Below, piece by piece: positions 1-10,329 of a stretch of 64,000 nt of DNA. The stretch is taken from contig CM055102.1 of the NCBI GenBank assembly GCA_029204225.1, forward strand, positions 29,411,632 to 29,475,631, read 5' to 3'. The notes beneath the pieces were generated by a model, which was given only the letters and a program-made list of their open reading frames with translations, was not told where the DNA came from and did no database searches. The position numbers and the translations under genes were made by a program. Every line of letters starts with the position of its first letter. The stretch's first letter is position 1. The stretch comes from Diphasiastrum complanatum (lineage: Eukaryota; Streptophyta; Lycopodiopsida; Lycopodiales; Lycopodiaceae).

Positions 1-2296
1 TCACCAACACTAGAGGTAAGGCAACACCGTCATCATAAGAAATAAGCATCAAAACAGGAAAATCAGCATAAGGTACTGATTTTGGTGAGGCATGTGTGTT
101 TCCTCCAAGTTAAATAGATGCTTTGCTATCTCGCAAAGACTCGGACAGCCAACAAGAGGCTATAGCAGGCTGTCCAACAGTCACAAGATCACCAGCACTT
201 TGCTGTCCAAAGTGTTCCAAATGTGGACCTTGCTGTCCAAAAACCTTCCACGGGCCGTTCTCGATGCATAATAAGATGCTCATGATGTAACATAGGCTGA
301 AAATGATCAATAAACCATGGCTGAATATGCTGTTCACCATCTTCAAGAAAACAACCAGCAGCTTGCCACTTTGAACACCCAAAAAATCCAGCAACACACC
401 ACTTTGAACCAATGTACTAATTGACATGATTTTTCCCCCTCCTCCATTAGTACAAAATGGCTTCAAAGAATGCTTGATTTCAGCCTTTTCCAAAACATTA
501 ACTTGAGAACCTTTCTCATAAAGTTCTTACTAATGCATCCATCTGTGAACTCGAAGGGAAGGTCTCTTCTAAAATCTTAAAGGCCAATCGACTTATTGAT
601 TTATCATTTACATAAATTCATTCACATGCAGCAGAAGCACTGAGGGGTCAAGATGGGGAAACCATACCCCCCCCCCCCGAAGGATATTTCTTATCATTAT
701 GCAAAACCAATTCGCCTATGCCAATTACATATACATTAGATTCCAACAAGGGTCTCAAAATAGGAACATAAATTTACTTCCTTTCAATGGACTTAATTCC
801 AAAATCTAGCTTATCAAAAACATAGGATTTTCTTCATAAGTGTTAATTCTTTCGACATGCAATCATCAAGGATCATAGAAACTTGACATGCAATCATGAT
901 TGATCATAGAAATTTGACATGCAATCATGATTGAAGTCTTGGAACTTGACATGCAACTGAAAAAGAGCAAGCTACAGTTACATGCAAGGGTAAATAAACA
1001 AACTGTAGTTACATGCAAGTGCAATCATCAGAGAAATGCACGCATGCAAAAGTTTCGAAGATCATAACACATGCATGCAACCAATTTTGGGGTTGTTTGG
1101 TAGTGGAAATCTTGAGTCAAGGTCATAAGATCATTTTGGACAGTTCATAACCTGTAGAAGGCCGAATTTGGAGAAGAAAGAGCTTTGTTTCATATTTAAT
1201 TGGTTGCTGGATTTTTGGTAGAAGTAGTGGGCCGAGTTAGAGGAATGGCCAAGACTAGATTATGGTGCAAATACTCCAAGAATGGAGATGTAGCACAAGA
1301 GAGATGGTGAAGATAGTCAAAGAGAAGAGAGAGAGAGAGAGAGATCCAAGAGGATTTGAGCTTCAAAATCCTTCAATCCAAAATTTAGCATAGCCTCCTT
1401 AAGCCAATGCTTCAATCTTCTTCTCCAAAGCACCTGTACACAAGAACAAACAAGAGGGAAGAGCTTGGATGCAAAATCAAAGAATCCTCTTGGTAGTGGG
1501 GTGCATTTCCACTTATATAGAGAGTGGAGAGTCATTCCAAAGTGAGTGAGGTGTCAAGTTCAAGTGCATGAGGTGTGGGGAAGACTCCAATTGGACTTAA
1601 GGTGAAGTGGAGTGCATGGATGAGGTGTATTAGTTAGAGAGGGTGAATGGGTGAGGTGTATTAGCTTGGGAGGGTTATTATGTTGATTTGGCATATGAAG
1701 TGAGAATGTAGGAGGGCGCCCCATTGTAGCAAAGTAGGTGGGAGGTAGGTGGTACAAGGTTTAATCTTGACTTTTATTTACATATAGTTTTTCATTTTCA
1801 CACCCAAGTGCAATCTTCCTAGGGAAAAGGCCAAAGTATATACCCATCTTGTTTTGCATAATAGTCATTATTTCATTGGCACTTTTTTTCTAGAGGTTGC
1901 CCATCCTCAATCATGGTCATTGGCACTTTTTTGTAGAGGTTGCCCATCCTCAATCATGGTGGAAAGGGTCAATAGGGTGATCAGACCCTTGGCCTTGTCC
2001 TGTTCTTTATAGACTCCTCTGAGCTTTCATTATAGACTTAGAAATAAGCCTTCTTTATAGACTCTTCTGAGCCTTCATTATAGACTTTGCCATAAGCCTT
2101 CTTGGATAACAGTCTTGAGCTTTGAAAGCTTCTTGTTCCAATTCTTGTCCTTCAGGCACTTTCAAGAGTAACCTGCACACACCTTCAAAGTAAGGTCAGT
2201 CCTGAAGCCCAAAAGGCTTCTTATTCTTGTTCTGGTTCTTCAGGTACTTTCGTGAGTACCTGCACATACCTTCAAAGAAAGATCAGTCCTTAAGCC
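1..2296. other. Unassigned DNA with short direct repeats
   Basis: I recognise no gene here. A run of 12 C lies at 667-678 and a short GA run at about 1,326-1,344. A loose tandem repeat built on GACATGCAATCAT lies at about 854-957. A 43-bp segment is tandemly duplicated at 1,874-1,960. Two further direct duplications follow: about 48 bp at 2,001-2,098, and about 82 bp at roughly 2,129-2,210 and 2,215-2,296. The last one is cut at its end by the compound retroelement that starts at 2,297. The longest open frames are on - (110-493) and look like chance. Confidence 0.6.
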
Positions 2297-2427
2297 TGTT
2301 GGAATATCAATCCACACTCTAGAGAGAACTATCAAACAGGGCGGATAGCTCAGTGGTAGAGCATCAAATCTGTATGGGTTCGAATCCTAGTCTGTCCATC
2401 CATATTATGATTTATGGATTTCTAACA
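2297..2427 (+). repeat. tRNA-bearing LTR copy 1 (deleted by 13 bp)
   Basis: Starts TGTTGGAATATC and ends TTTCTAACA. The tRNA-like part is at 2339-2398 and has lost 13 nt across the anticodon arm, but keeps the A box (TAGCTCAGTGG) and B box (GGTTCGAATCC). The primer binding site follows directly at 2428-2440. Confidence 0.85.
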
Positions 2428-2545
2428 TGGTATCAGAGCCAAGTTAGACCTAACAGGTCATGGTGTCAAAGCCATGGTTAGGTGGCCCAAGTTGTGGGGC
2501 AGAGGTGACAGCTAGGACCCCAACCAAGTGTGGCTTGAGGGGGGT
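2428..2545 (+). mobile_element. Miniature (TRIM) internal region 1
   Basis: A 118-bp non-coding internal region. It begins with the primer binding site TGGTATCAGAGCC, complementary to the 3' end of plant initiator-Met tRNA, and ends with the polypurine tract GAGGGGGGT at 2537-2545. No open frame of note. Length and layout match terminal-repeat retrotransposons in miniature. Confidence 0.8.
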
Positions 2546-2690
2546 TGTTGGAATATCAATCCACACTCTAGGAGAGAACTATGAAACAGGGCGGATAGCT
2601 CAGTGGTAGAGCATCCCATCCAGTATGAGGGAGGTCTTGGGTTCGAATCCTAGTCTGTCCATCCATATTATGATTTATGGATTTCTAACA
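2546..2690 (+). repeat. tRNA-bearing LTR copy 2
   Basis: A 145-bp TG...CA repeat. The tRNA-like sequence spans 2589-2661 (73 nt), with D arm GCTC/GAGC, A box and B box intact. A 7-bp inverted repeat (ATCCATA/TATGGAT) follows it. The primer binding site at 2691 has one change (TGGCATCAGAGCC). Confidence 0.87.
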
Positions 2691-2807
2691 TGGCATCAGA
2701 GCCAAGTTAGACCTAACAGTTCATGGTGTCAAAAGCCATGGTTAGGTGGCCCAAGTTGTGGGGCAAGTGACAACTAGGACCCCAACCAAGTGTGGCTTGA
2801 GGGGGGG
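2691..2807 (+). mobile_element. Miniature (TRIM) internal region 2
   Basis: 117 bp, closely similar to region 1. It runs from the primer binding site to a polypurine tract ending in seven G at 2801-2807, immediately before the next TGTTGG. Confidence 0.8.
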
Positions 2808-2951
2808 TGTTGGAATATCAATCCACACTCTAGAAAGAACTATCAAACAGGGCGGATAGCTCAGTGGTAGAGCATCTCATCCGGTATGAGGGAGGTCATG
2901 GGTTCGAATCCTAGTCTGTCCATCCATATTATGATTTATGGATTTCTAACA
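2808..2951 (+). repeat. tRNA-bearing LTR copy 3, acting as 5' LTR of the Copia body
   Basis: 144 bp. The tRNA-like part is at 2850-2922. Here the anticodon arm pairs best (TCTCA with TGAGG around the loop TCCGGTA), giving a nominal CGG anticodon. Position 33 is C, not the usual U, so decoding function is doubtful. The primer binding site TGGTATCAGATC follows at 2952 and leads into a Copia leader instead of a miniature internal region. Confidence 0.87.
2850..2922 (+). promoter_or_regulatory. tRNA-like Pol III promoter within LTR (best-folded copy)
   Basis: A 73-nt cloverleaf: acceptor GGGCGGA paired with TCTGTCC using two G-U pairs, D stem GCTC/GAGC, anticodon stem TCTCA/TGAGG, T stem CTGGG-type with loop TTCGAAT. 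The A box TAGCTCAGTGG and B box GGTTCGAATCC fit the eukaryotic internal Pol III promoter consensus. Related copies lie at 2339-2398 (deleted), 2589-2661, 7537-7609, 7799-7871, 8060-8132 and, on -, inside 9564-9708. I read them as promoter parts of the LTR, not as decoding tRNA genes. Confidence 0.75.
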
Positions 2952-3265
2952 TGGTATCAGATCTGCAGCAAGCTCGTTTGTTGGCGCCCTACCAGAAGAG
3001 GAGCTTCTCTGCTTTTTGTTGTGAAATTTCAGCATCTTGCTGATCTTTTCAAGTGGAGTTTGGATCAGCTTTTTTGTCTCTTTTCAGGGTGGAGGAGGGC
3101 GGCCATCAGAGATCTTGGATCAGCAATTTTTGGCACCCAAAAATCAGAGAAAGACATCTTGTGCTCCTATTTTCAGCTCTTTGTTTGCTACAAATGTTTG
3201 AGTAGATTTGGTTGTAAAAAGGCTCTCTTTCCTATCTACTACAAGCTGAAATTTTGTTGGAGGTA
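2952..3265 (+). other. Primer binding site and leader of the Copia body
   Basis: Untranslated leader between the 5' tRNA-LTR and the gag start. It holds the primer binding site (2952-2963) and the stretch GGCGCCCTACCAGAAG. That stretch recurs in slightly changed form behind the minus-strand tRNA-LTR near 9.5 kb, which shows the two Copia leaders are related. Confidence 0.65.
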
Positions 3266-4260
3266 ATGGCTAAAGAATCAAAAGCTATCGGTTCTTTGTT
3301 TAGTGAAGATCGATTGGATGGCACAAACTACTCCCTGTGGAGTTACATGATGAAGAATCTTCTCATAGCGAAAGGGCTGTGGGATTTGGTCATCGCACAT
3401 GGCAGGGCCAATTAGGAGTTAAACCCGACTATTATAGGACTCATTTCTTGGAGATGGATGACGTGGGGACCCCTATTCTACCACGCTATTTAGATTCTGG
3501 ATTATCAACTACTTGTTTACGCTTTTCATTATATGTCAGCCTTGAAGGTACTTGTCTTTCCCTTGATGTCTTTGGCACCTCCTACACCTCGTGGATCATC
3601 ATCATCAACATTATCTTCTACATCTTCGGAAGAACAAAAGAAGTGGGATAGAAGGGATGCACAAGCACATTCTATGGTTGCTCTTGTTGTGAAAAGATCT
3701 ATCTTACCTCATATTAGGTCTTGTAAGACATCTAAAAGTGTGTGGGATACACTTTATACTATGTATAGAGTCAAAAATCTAGCAAGAGTGGTGTATCTTA
3801 GAAATCAGCTTTCTTTGTTGAAGATGCAAGAAAGGGATCAAGTGACCAATCACTTGACGAAGATCAAGGATCTTCGTGAGGAGCTTCTCAATATTGATGA
3901 GATAATTGAGGATGCTCAATTTGTTTCCATTACTCTCAACCCATTACCTTCATCTTATCTTCCATTTGTTTCATCTTTGAGTATCCCTCTTAGGGGACAA
4001 CAACTCTCCTTTGATGAACTTGTTGGGCTGCTTCTTCAAGAGGAGCAAACGAGGCAAAATTTTGCGGGTGACACTCAACAAGATCAAGCTTTCTTCACGA
4101 AAGGCAAGGGCAAAGGCAAGTCAAAAGGAAAGGGGAAGCCTCCTTCCAAGGACGAGCAAAAGCCCGTTGGAGGTCAAAATGTCAACACTCAAAAGAAGAA
4201 AGGAAAGTGCCATTATTGCAAGAAGTATGGGCACTCATCAAGGATTGTAAGAAGAAGCTT
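3266..4260 (+). pseudogene. Copia gag, broken
   Basis: A coat-like Gag of a Copia retrotransposon. The start ATG at 3266 gives MAKESKAIGSLF and the typical LDGTNYSLWSYMMK motif. The frame stops at 3413, and the next 120 or so bases look unlike gag. The frame resumes around 3533 with the UBN2-type gag core (QAHSMVALVV, SVWDTLYTMY, LTKIKDLREELL). A lysine-rich stretch leads to a CCHC zinc knuckle starting CHYCKKYGH near 4207, where a one-base loss destroys the final Cys. Not functional. Confidence 0.8.
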
Positions 4261-4362
4261 ACGAAAGAGGAGAGTAAAGGAATTGATACTAGTCCTTCAC
4301 TTGCTACTTTGGAGTAAGAGCTTGAAGGTAGTGGTGATCTCTTCAACCAAGACTATGCTTTT

Positions 4363-5440
4363 GTGTCTAATACTGCTTCTACTAGTACTTCTACATCTAT
4401 GAGGAATTCAGGTTCTGTTTTGCAAGTTGCTGATTTTCAGCCCATTGAATGGGTGATTGATAGTGGTGCTACTCGTCATATGACTTCTCGCAAAGAAGCA
4501 TTCAATAAATTAGTGAAAGTGCAAAATGGAAGTAAGGTACAATGTGCGGATGATGCATCTTATTCTATTCATGGAATTGAAATTGTAGCCATCATTTTGC
4601 CTAATGGTGAAGAAAAGTACATTAAGAATGTGCTTTATGTTCCGAGAATCAAGAAGAATCTTCTTTCGGTTTCAACTATGTTGAAGCAAGGACTAGTTGT
4701 TGAGTTCAAAGAAGATAAGTGTCTTGTCAAGGATCCTAAAAGATCACTCTTGATTATTGTTTCGGGAACGATGCATGTTGGCTTATTCATTATGGATACC
4801 TATGAGCGACGAATTCCCTCTACATGTCTTGTTGCTTCTACATCACAATCATTGGAGTTGGCTGAATTGTGGCACGCAAGGTTTGGGCATCTCAACTTTG
4901 CAAGTTTGAAGAAGCTGAAGACATTTAATATGGTAGAAGACATTCCTACTATTGAGCAGCTGAAAGGGCATGTATGCGAGGGGACGGTGCATACTTGGAA
5001 AGTTTCAAAGGAAACCTTTTCCAATTGATGGAACTATAAGGGTTCTTGATGAATTTGATTTGGTTCACAGTGATGTTTGTGGTCCAATGAGGACCGAATC
5101 CATTGGAAAGTGCATCTATTTTGTGACTTTTATTGATGACTTTTCCTGTTTTACATGGATCTATCCTATGAAGGCTAAATCGGAAGTTTTTCAACATTTC
5201 AAAGATTTTCTAGCAATGGTGGAAAATCAGTTTGGGCATTCTTTGAAGACCCTACGCACCGATCGAGGAGGGCAATACATTAAAAATACGTTCGGTGCAT
5301 TTCTTCGAGAAAAGGGAATTCTACATCAAAGGACAACTCCCTATATGCCTCAACAAAATGGTGTTGCCGAGCGAAAGAATCGCACACTTATGGAGATGGC
5401 CCGTTGCATGCTCAAAGCAAAGCAACCGTTGTCCTACTAA
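4363..5440 (+). pseudogene. Copia protease and integrase, broken
   Basis: Continuation of the same Copia polyprotein. The protease has the catalytic motif WVIDSGATRHM near 4447-4480, then VLYVPRIKKNLLSV. The gag-pre-integrase motif ELWHARFGHLNFASL follows near 4865. A frameshift near 4970-5000 passes into the integrase core, with the first Asp in VHSDVCGPM, the second in RTDRGGQY and the Glu in NGVAERKNR. The frame stops at 5440, just where an internal deletion joins integrase to reverse transcriptase. Confidence 0.8.
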
Positions 5441-5444
5441 AGCA

Positions 5445-6844
5445 TTGAAAGTATTCAAGTATAAGGCAGATGGTACCATTGAAAGGTACAAGGCAAGGCT
5501 CGTTGCCAAAGGCTATGCTCAGCAAAAGGGGATTGGTTATGAGGAGACTTTTTCTCCTACTGCTCGGATGACTACCATGAGGGTAGTAACCTCTTTGGCT
5601 GCCCATTTTGGTTGGTGTTTGCGGCAACTTGACATAAAGACAACATTCCTCAATGATAATCTCAATGAGGAAGTGTACCTTCAACAACCTGCTGGTTTTT
5701 TGGTTGAAGGCCAAGAAGATAAAGTTTGTCTTCTCAAGAAGACACTTTATGGACTGAAGTAAGCTCCGAGGATGTGGTATCAAAAGATACATGCCTACTT
5801 TTGTGATCGAGGGTGTACTAATAGTCCTAGCGAATCTACTCTTTATGTCAAGCATACTTCAGATTATATCATCATTATTTTGCTTTATGTTGATGATATT
5901 ATTATTACGGGAAGAAATGAGCAGCAGATTGATGCCGTAATACTTGATCTTGGTATGGTTTTTGAAACCTCAGATTTAGGCCTATTGCACTTTTATCTTG
6001 GTCTTGAATTTGTACAAGAAGGGGCTGGAATTTTCATCTCTCAAGAACGCTACATTGGGCAGGTTTTGAAGCGGTTCAAGATGGAAGATTGCAAGCCGGT
6101 TGCTACACCTATGGAGACAGGTCTGAAATTAAGTAGTCAAGGTGATGATGAATCATTTGACACTTCTTTATATTGTCAAGCTATTGGCTGTCTCATTTAC
6201 CTATGTAATTCAAGACCGGACATTTCTTATAGTGTCTCACTCATGAGTCAATTCATGCATGCCCCGATGACATCACATTGGAAAGCGTTGAAGAGGATCT
6301 TTCGATATCTTCAAGGAACAAGAAGTCATGGACTGGTTTTTCCTGCTTGTGATGATGCATGTTTGGTTGGTTTTAGTGACTTGGATTGGGGTGGAGATCA
6401 AGATACTAGACGCTCTAAAGTGGACATTGCTTTTTCTATGGAGATTTTGCAATTTCTTGGTCAAGTAAAAAGCAGCCCACTGTTGCTACTTCTTCTAGTG
6501 AGGCAGAATATAGAGCGATATTTTCAACCACAACGGAGTGTTTATGGCTGAGAAGACTACTTGTTGACATGAAGTTTGGCGAGCCCTCAGCCACTCTTAT
6601 CTTGAGTGATAGTCAAAGTGCTATTGCCATTGCACGGAATCCTGTTTTTCATGCGAGGATGAAGCACATCAAGATCCATTATCACTTTGTTCGGGAGAGA
6701 CTTCATAATGGCGACATTTTACTTGAATATTGTCCTATGGGGGATAATATTGCGGACCTCTTCAGTAAGGCATTGCCTAGAGTCAGATTTGAAGCTTTAT
6801 GCAAAGCTTTAAATTTGATACCACGTGCTGGTTTTGTTACATAG
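5445..6844 (+). pseudogene. Copia reverse transcriptase and RNase H, broken
   Basis: Starts inside the reverse transcriptase (YKADGTIERYKARLVAKGYA); the integrase C-terminus and reverse transcriptase N-terminus are deleted. A stop at 5761 splits the LYGLK/APR motif. The polymerase motif LLYVDDIIITG is intact near 5881. RNase H is frameshifted near 6465 and resumes to the end (SDSQSAIAIARNPVFHARMKH, then DNIADLFSKALP), stopping at 6842-6844. A polypurine tract AAGGAGGG at 6867-6874 precedes the 3' LTR. Confidence 0.8.
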
Positions 6845-6874
6845 TGAAGATTTCAGTTTTCTCATTAAGGAGGG

Positions 6875-7405
<531 letters not shown>

Positions 7406-7496
7406 TGGTATCAGAGCCAAGTTAGACCTAACAGTTCATGGTGTCAAAGCCATGGTTAGGTGGCCCAAGTTGTGGGGCAGGTGACAGCTAGGACCC
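7406..7496 (+). mobile_element. Miniature (TRIM) internal region 3, shortened
   Basis: Begins with the primer binding site and matches the other internal regions to about GGACCC. It then lacks the polypurine tract and the first TG of the next LTR (about 27 bp deleted). Confidence 0.75.
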
Positions 7497-7638
7497 TTGG
7501 AATATCAATCCACACTCTAGAGAGAACTATCAAACAAGGCGGATAGCTCAATGGTAGAGCATCCCATCCGGTATGAGGGAGGTCCTGGGTTCGAATCCTA
7601 GTTTGTCCATCCATATTATGATTTATGGATTTCTAACA
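7497..7638 (+). repeat. tRNA-bearing LTR copy 4
   Basis: 142 bp, starting TTGGAATATC because the initial TG is deleted. The tRNA-like part at 7537-7609 has the first base changed to A, and CAATGG in place of CAGTGG in the A box. Confidence 0.85.
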
Positions 7639-7756
7639 TGGTATCAGAGCCAAGTTAGACCTAACAGGTCATGGTGTCAAATCCATGATTAGGTGGCCCA
7701 AGTTGTGGGGCAGAGGTGACAGCTAGGACCCCAACCAAGTGTGGCTTGAGGGGGGG
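7639..7756 (+). mobile_element. Miniature (TRIM) internal region 4
   Basis: 118 bp from the primer binding site to a polypurine tract ending in seven G (7750-7756). Confidence 0.8.
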
Positions 7757-7900
7757 TGTTGGAATATCAATCCACACTCTAGAGAGAACTATCAAACAGG
7801 GTGGATAGCTCAGTGGTAGAGCATCCCATCCGGTATGAGGGAGGTCCTGGGTTCGAATCCTAGTCTGTCCATCCATATTATGATTTATGGATTTCTAACA
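7757..7900 (+). repeat. tRNA-bearing LTR copy 5
   Basis: 144 bp, TG...CA. The tRNA-like part is at 7799-7871 with GGGTGGA as the acceptor 5' strand; the A and B boxes are intact. Confidence 0.87.
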
Positions 7901-8017
7901 TGGTATCAGAGCCAAGTTAGACCTAACAGTTCATGGTGTCAAAAGCCATGGTTAGGTGGCCCAAGTTGTGGGGCAGGTGACAACTAGGACCCCAACCAAG
8001 TGTGGCTTGAGGGGGGG
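7901..8017 (+). mobile_element. Miniature (TRIM) internal region 5
   Basis: 117 bp, very like region 2. The primer binding site is at 7901-7913 and the G7 polypurine tract ends at 8017. Confidence 0.8.
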
Positions 8018-8161
8018 TGTTGGAATATCAATGCACACTCTAGAGAGAACTATCAAACAGGGCGGATAGCTCAGTGGTAGAGCATCTCATCCGGTATGAG
8101 GGAGGTCCTGGGTTCAAATCCTAGTCTGTCCATCCATATTATGATTTATGGATCTCTAACA
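8018..8161 (+). repeat. tRNA-bearing LTR copy 6, right end of the compound element
   Basis: 144 bp ending CTAACA at 8161, directly followed by the target duplication AAGCC. The tRNA-like part at 8060-8132 has one B box change (GGTTCAAATCC) and shares the TCTCA anticodon-stem variant with copy 3. Confidence 0.87.
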
Positions 8162-8283
8162 AAGCCTAGAAGGCTTCTTAGTTCTACAAGTATCAATGCC
8201 TTGTTACTCAAATCATTGAAGCAATAAATTCATACAATATCCAAAAAAAATAATGGTCATTGGTAGTTTTATGTCATTAAAGT
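8162..8283. other. Host flank of the compound element
   Basis: Begins with the second AAGCC and continues TAGAAGGCTTCTTAGTTCT. This resumes the duplicated host sequence interrupted at 2296. No gene seen. Confidence 0.6.
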
Positions 8284-9563
8284 CTATATGGAGTTTGAAG
8301 CTGGAAAGTCTTTATTACTTTGGGGCAATTTGTCTCTACAAATTACACCATCATTTGCAACAAATGGCTCAAGAGAAGAAGAACGCTCTACCATATCAAC
8401 ATTCCAATGCAAATTTGTACTTGTAGAAAGACAATGATCAAACTTTGCATTCCTTTGCTCTTCTACCTTCAAAGAGGATGAAGTAGAGAGGAGAAAGCAT
8501 GATGATGAATCCTTTATTCGGTATATCTATAAAAGTGTTTCCCAAGCACTTTTAGAGGTCTTGCAAAATCTCAAATGATATAAGATAGATCTTGTTACCG
8601 ATAAAATCTTGATCATCACGTCGATGCCAAACCTCAGCTTGCAATTCCATGAAGAATAGTTGGTGCCATCCAACATATCTTTGCCCGAACAAGTACGAAT
8701 TGCTCCCAAATCTCTTGCCATAAGAACTAGCCAAGAAGATAAATTTTTTCAAACCCTAAATGTGCCCTAAAAGACACAAAAACCAGCAAGTATCAAATTT
8801 GAAAAATCAGCATCGGAATGTGTCAAAACCACACATTAGATGGATGCAGGAACTCGCCCTCCTACAGGCCTTGTGTGCTGAAAATTTCAGCCTGAAATTG
8901 CATTACAAACTCAAAAAACCAGCAAGCAAAGAATTAGGTTAGCCTCCAACAAAGCTTTTTCCGGAACCCTTCTGTCCTGCCAAAAAGTGTGAACAACACA
9001 CACACGGATAGGGCTGTTGCAAACACCCTACAAATGGTAATATGCTATCCAATTTTCAGCCTCGGAATGTGATCGGATCATCACAAAAAATTAGCGCCTT
9101 CTTCCACATCTGGAAACAAGCAAAAAGAAGCGGATTTTTACTTTGTAAAATCAGCAAGGGTGCTGATTTTTCAGCCAAATCAGAAGATAAAAATTGCTTG
9201 TAGATGGGCGGCCTCCTGCAAAGGAGCAAATCTGAAAAATAGGGCAGCAGCGGACCAACAGACGTAGGATAAACCTACACGGATGTGGGCAACCTAAAAG
9301 CAGCCCCCAAGAAGATAATTAATGGTGCCTTCCTGCAACCTGAAAAATCAGCAAACAACCAACTGATTTTTGGTCGCCCAAAATCCTATTATCTTCTTTG
9401 ATGTGTGGCGCCCTCTTGCAAAATGGAAAAGAGTCAAAATTGAACGGATCTTCACTCCAAAAAATCAGCGAAGGTGCTGAATTTTTGTGATCCCTAAGTG
9501 AAGACGATTGCTTTTGGTAGGGCGCCCTAAATCAAGCATAGAAGATCCATGGCTCTGATACCA
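8284..9563 (-). pseudogene. Copia leader and gag fragment behind a tRNA-bearing LTR
   Basis: Read on -, the primer binding site (complement of GGCTCTGATACCA at 9551-9563) is followed by about 800 bp of leader containing GGGCGCCCTACCAAAAG. A frame at 8527-8752 then has the gag motif MLDGTNYSSWNCKL and later FCKTSKSAWETLL. The rest of the element is missing, so this is a 5'-end remnant. The leader has a perfect hairpin (9147-9170) and a similar imperfect one near 9461. Confidence 0.7.
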
Positions 9564-9708
9564 TGTTAGAAATCATAATATATGGATGGACAGACTAGGA
9601 TTCAAACCCAGGACCTCCCTCATACCGAAATCCGAATGGGATGCTCTACCACTGAGCTATCCGCCCTGTTTGATAGTTCTCTCCAGAGTGTGGATTGATA
9701 TTCCAACG
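9564..9708 (-). repeat. tRNA-bearing LTR, minus-strand copy
   Basis: About 145 bp, the reverse complement of the LTR family at 2.3-8.2 kb. It carries the tRNA-like part with a 7-nt duplication in the anticodon loop region, and the B box reads GGTTTGAATCC. It joins Copia leader on one side and a Gypsy gag fragment on the other, so it inserted into the Gypsy element. Confidence 0.85.
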
Positions 9709-10329
9709 TGTGTAATGAAATACTCACTTCTTGATCTTTAACTGTGCCTGTTAAATGAAACAGTTCATTAGGCAAAAAAGAAGCAGTATTAAAAGAACAT
9801 TCACACTCACAATCTTTACTTTTACCTTCAGGGATTTCTATCATCTGTGCCGCAGGATTCTTTCTCTCTGGACAAAATTTCATCATATGTCCAGGCTTAT
9901 TACAAATGAAACAGAGATTTTCTTTCTTAGCCTTCATCCGGGACATAGATTTTTTCAACTTTTTCTTCGGTTTCTGGGGTTCCGACCCCATTTGATCCAA
10001 TTCGTCAAAACATTTTGTTGCTCGGTTTGGATCGCACGTCTTTACCTTCTTGGATTTCAAAGTGGTTGGAATTTGTTGAAGTTTCTTCCTGGACGCCAGC
10101 ACCTCGTATGCTTTTTCTATCCGAAAAGCATCCTCGAGGCTTTGAAGCATATTCCTCCTACATTCGACGAATAGGTTTCAGGCTGAAACCCGAGGTTCAA
10201 AGAAGACATTTGGTTCAAAAGAACTTCCATCTGCTGATCTCTCATATTATTTCGATGGTTCATGTCATTGAGTGCCATACTCAACTGCTGGCAAATCTGC
10301 ATATATGATGGTGTAGCCGGATTTGGCAT
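9709..10329 (-). pseudogene. Ty3/Gypsy family B gag remnant 1
   Basis: Two overlapping frames on - read: PSYMQICQQLSMALNDMN (N-terminal gag), then FRIEKAYEVLASRKKLQQ, then a CCHC knuckle CFICNKPGHMMKFC, and finally the protease start ELFHLTGTVKDQEVSI. The same order and words occur in the second copy at 42.6-43.7 kb. The central gag is deleted here. The fragment is cut at its C-terminal side by the tRNA-LTR at 9708. Confidence 0.75.

Noticed and set aside
110-493. 127-residue minus-strand frame as a gene
   Set aside because: No recognisable domain, odd composition, and surrounded by repeats.
2297-2951. CRISPR-like direct repeats with spacers
   Set aside because: Repeats are 144 bp, spacers are near-identical 118-bp retroelement internal regions, and the genome is that of a plant.
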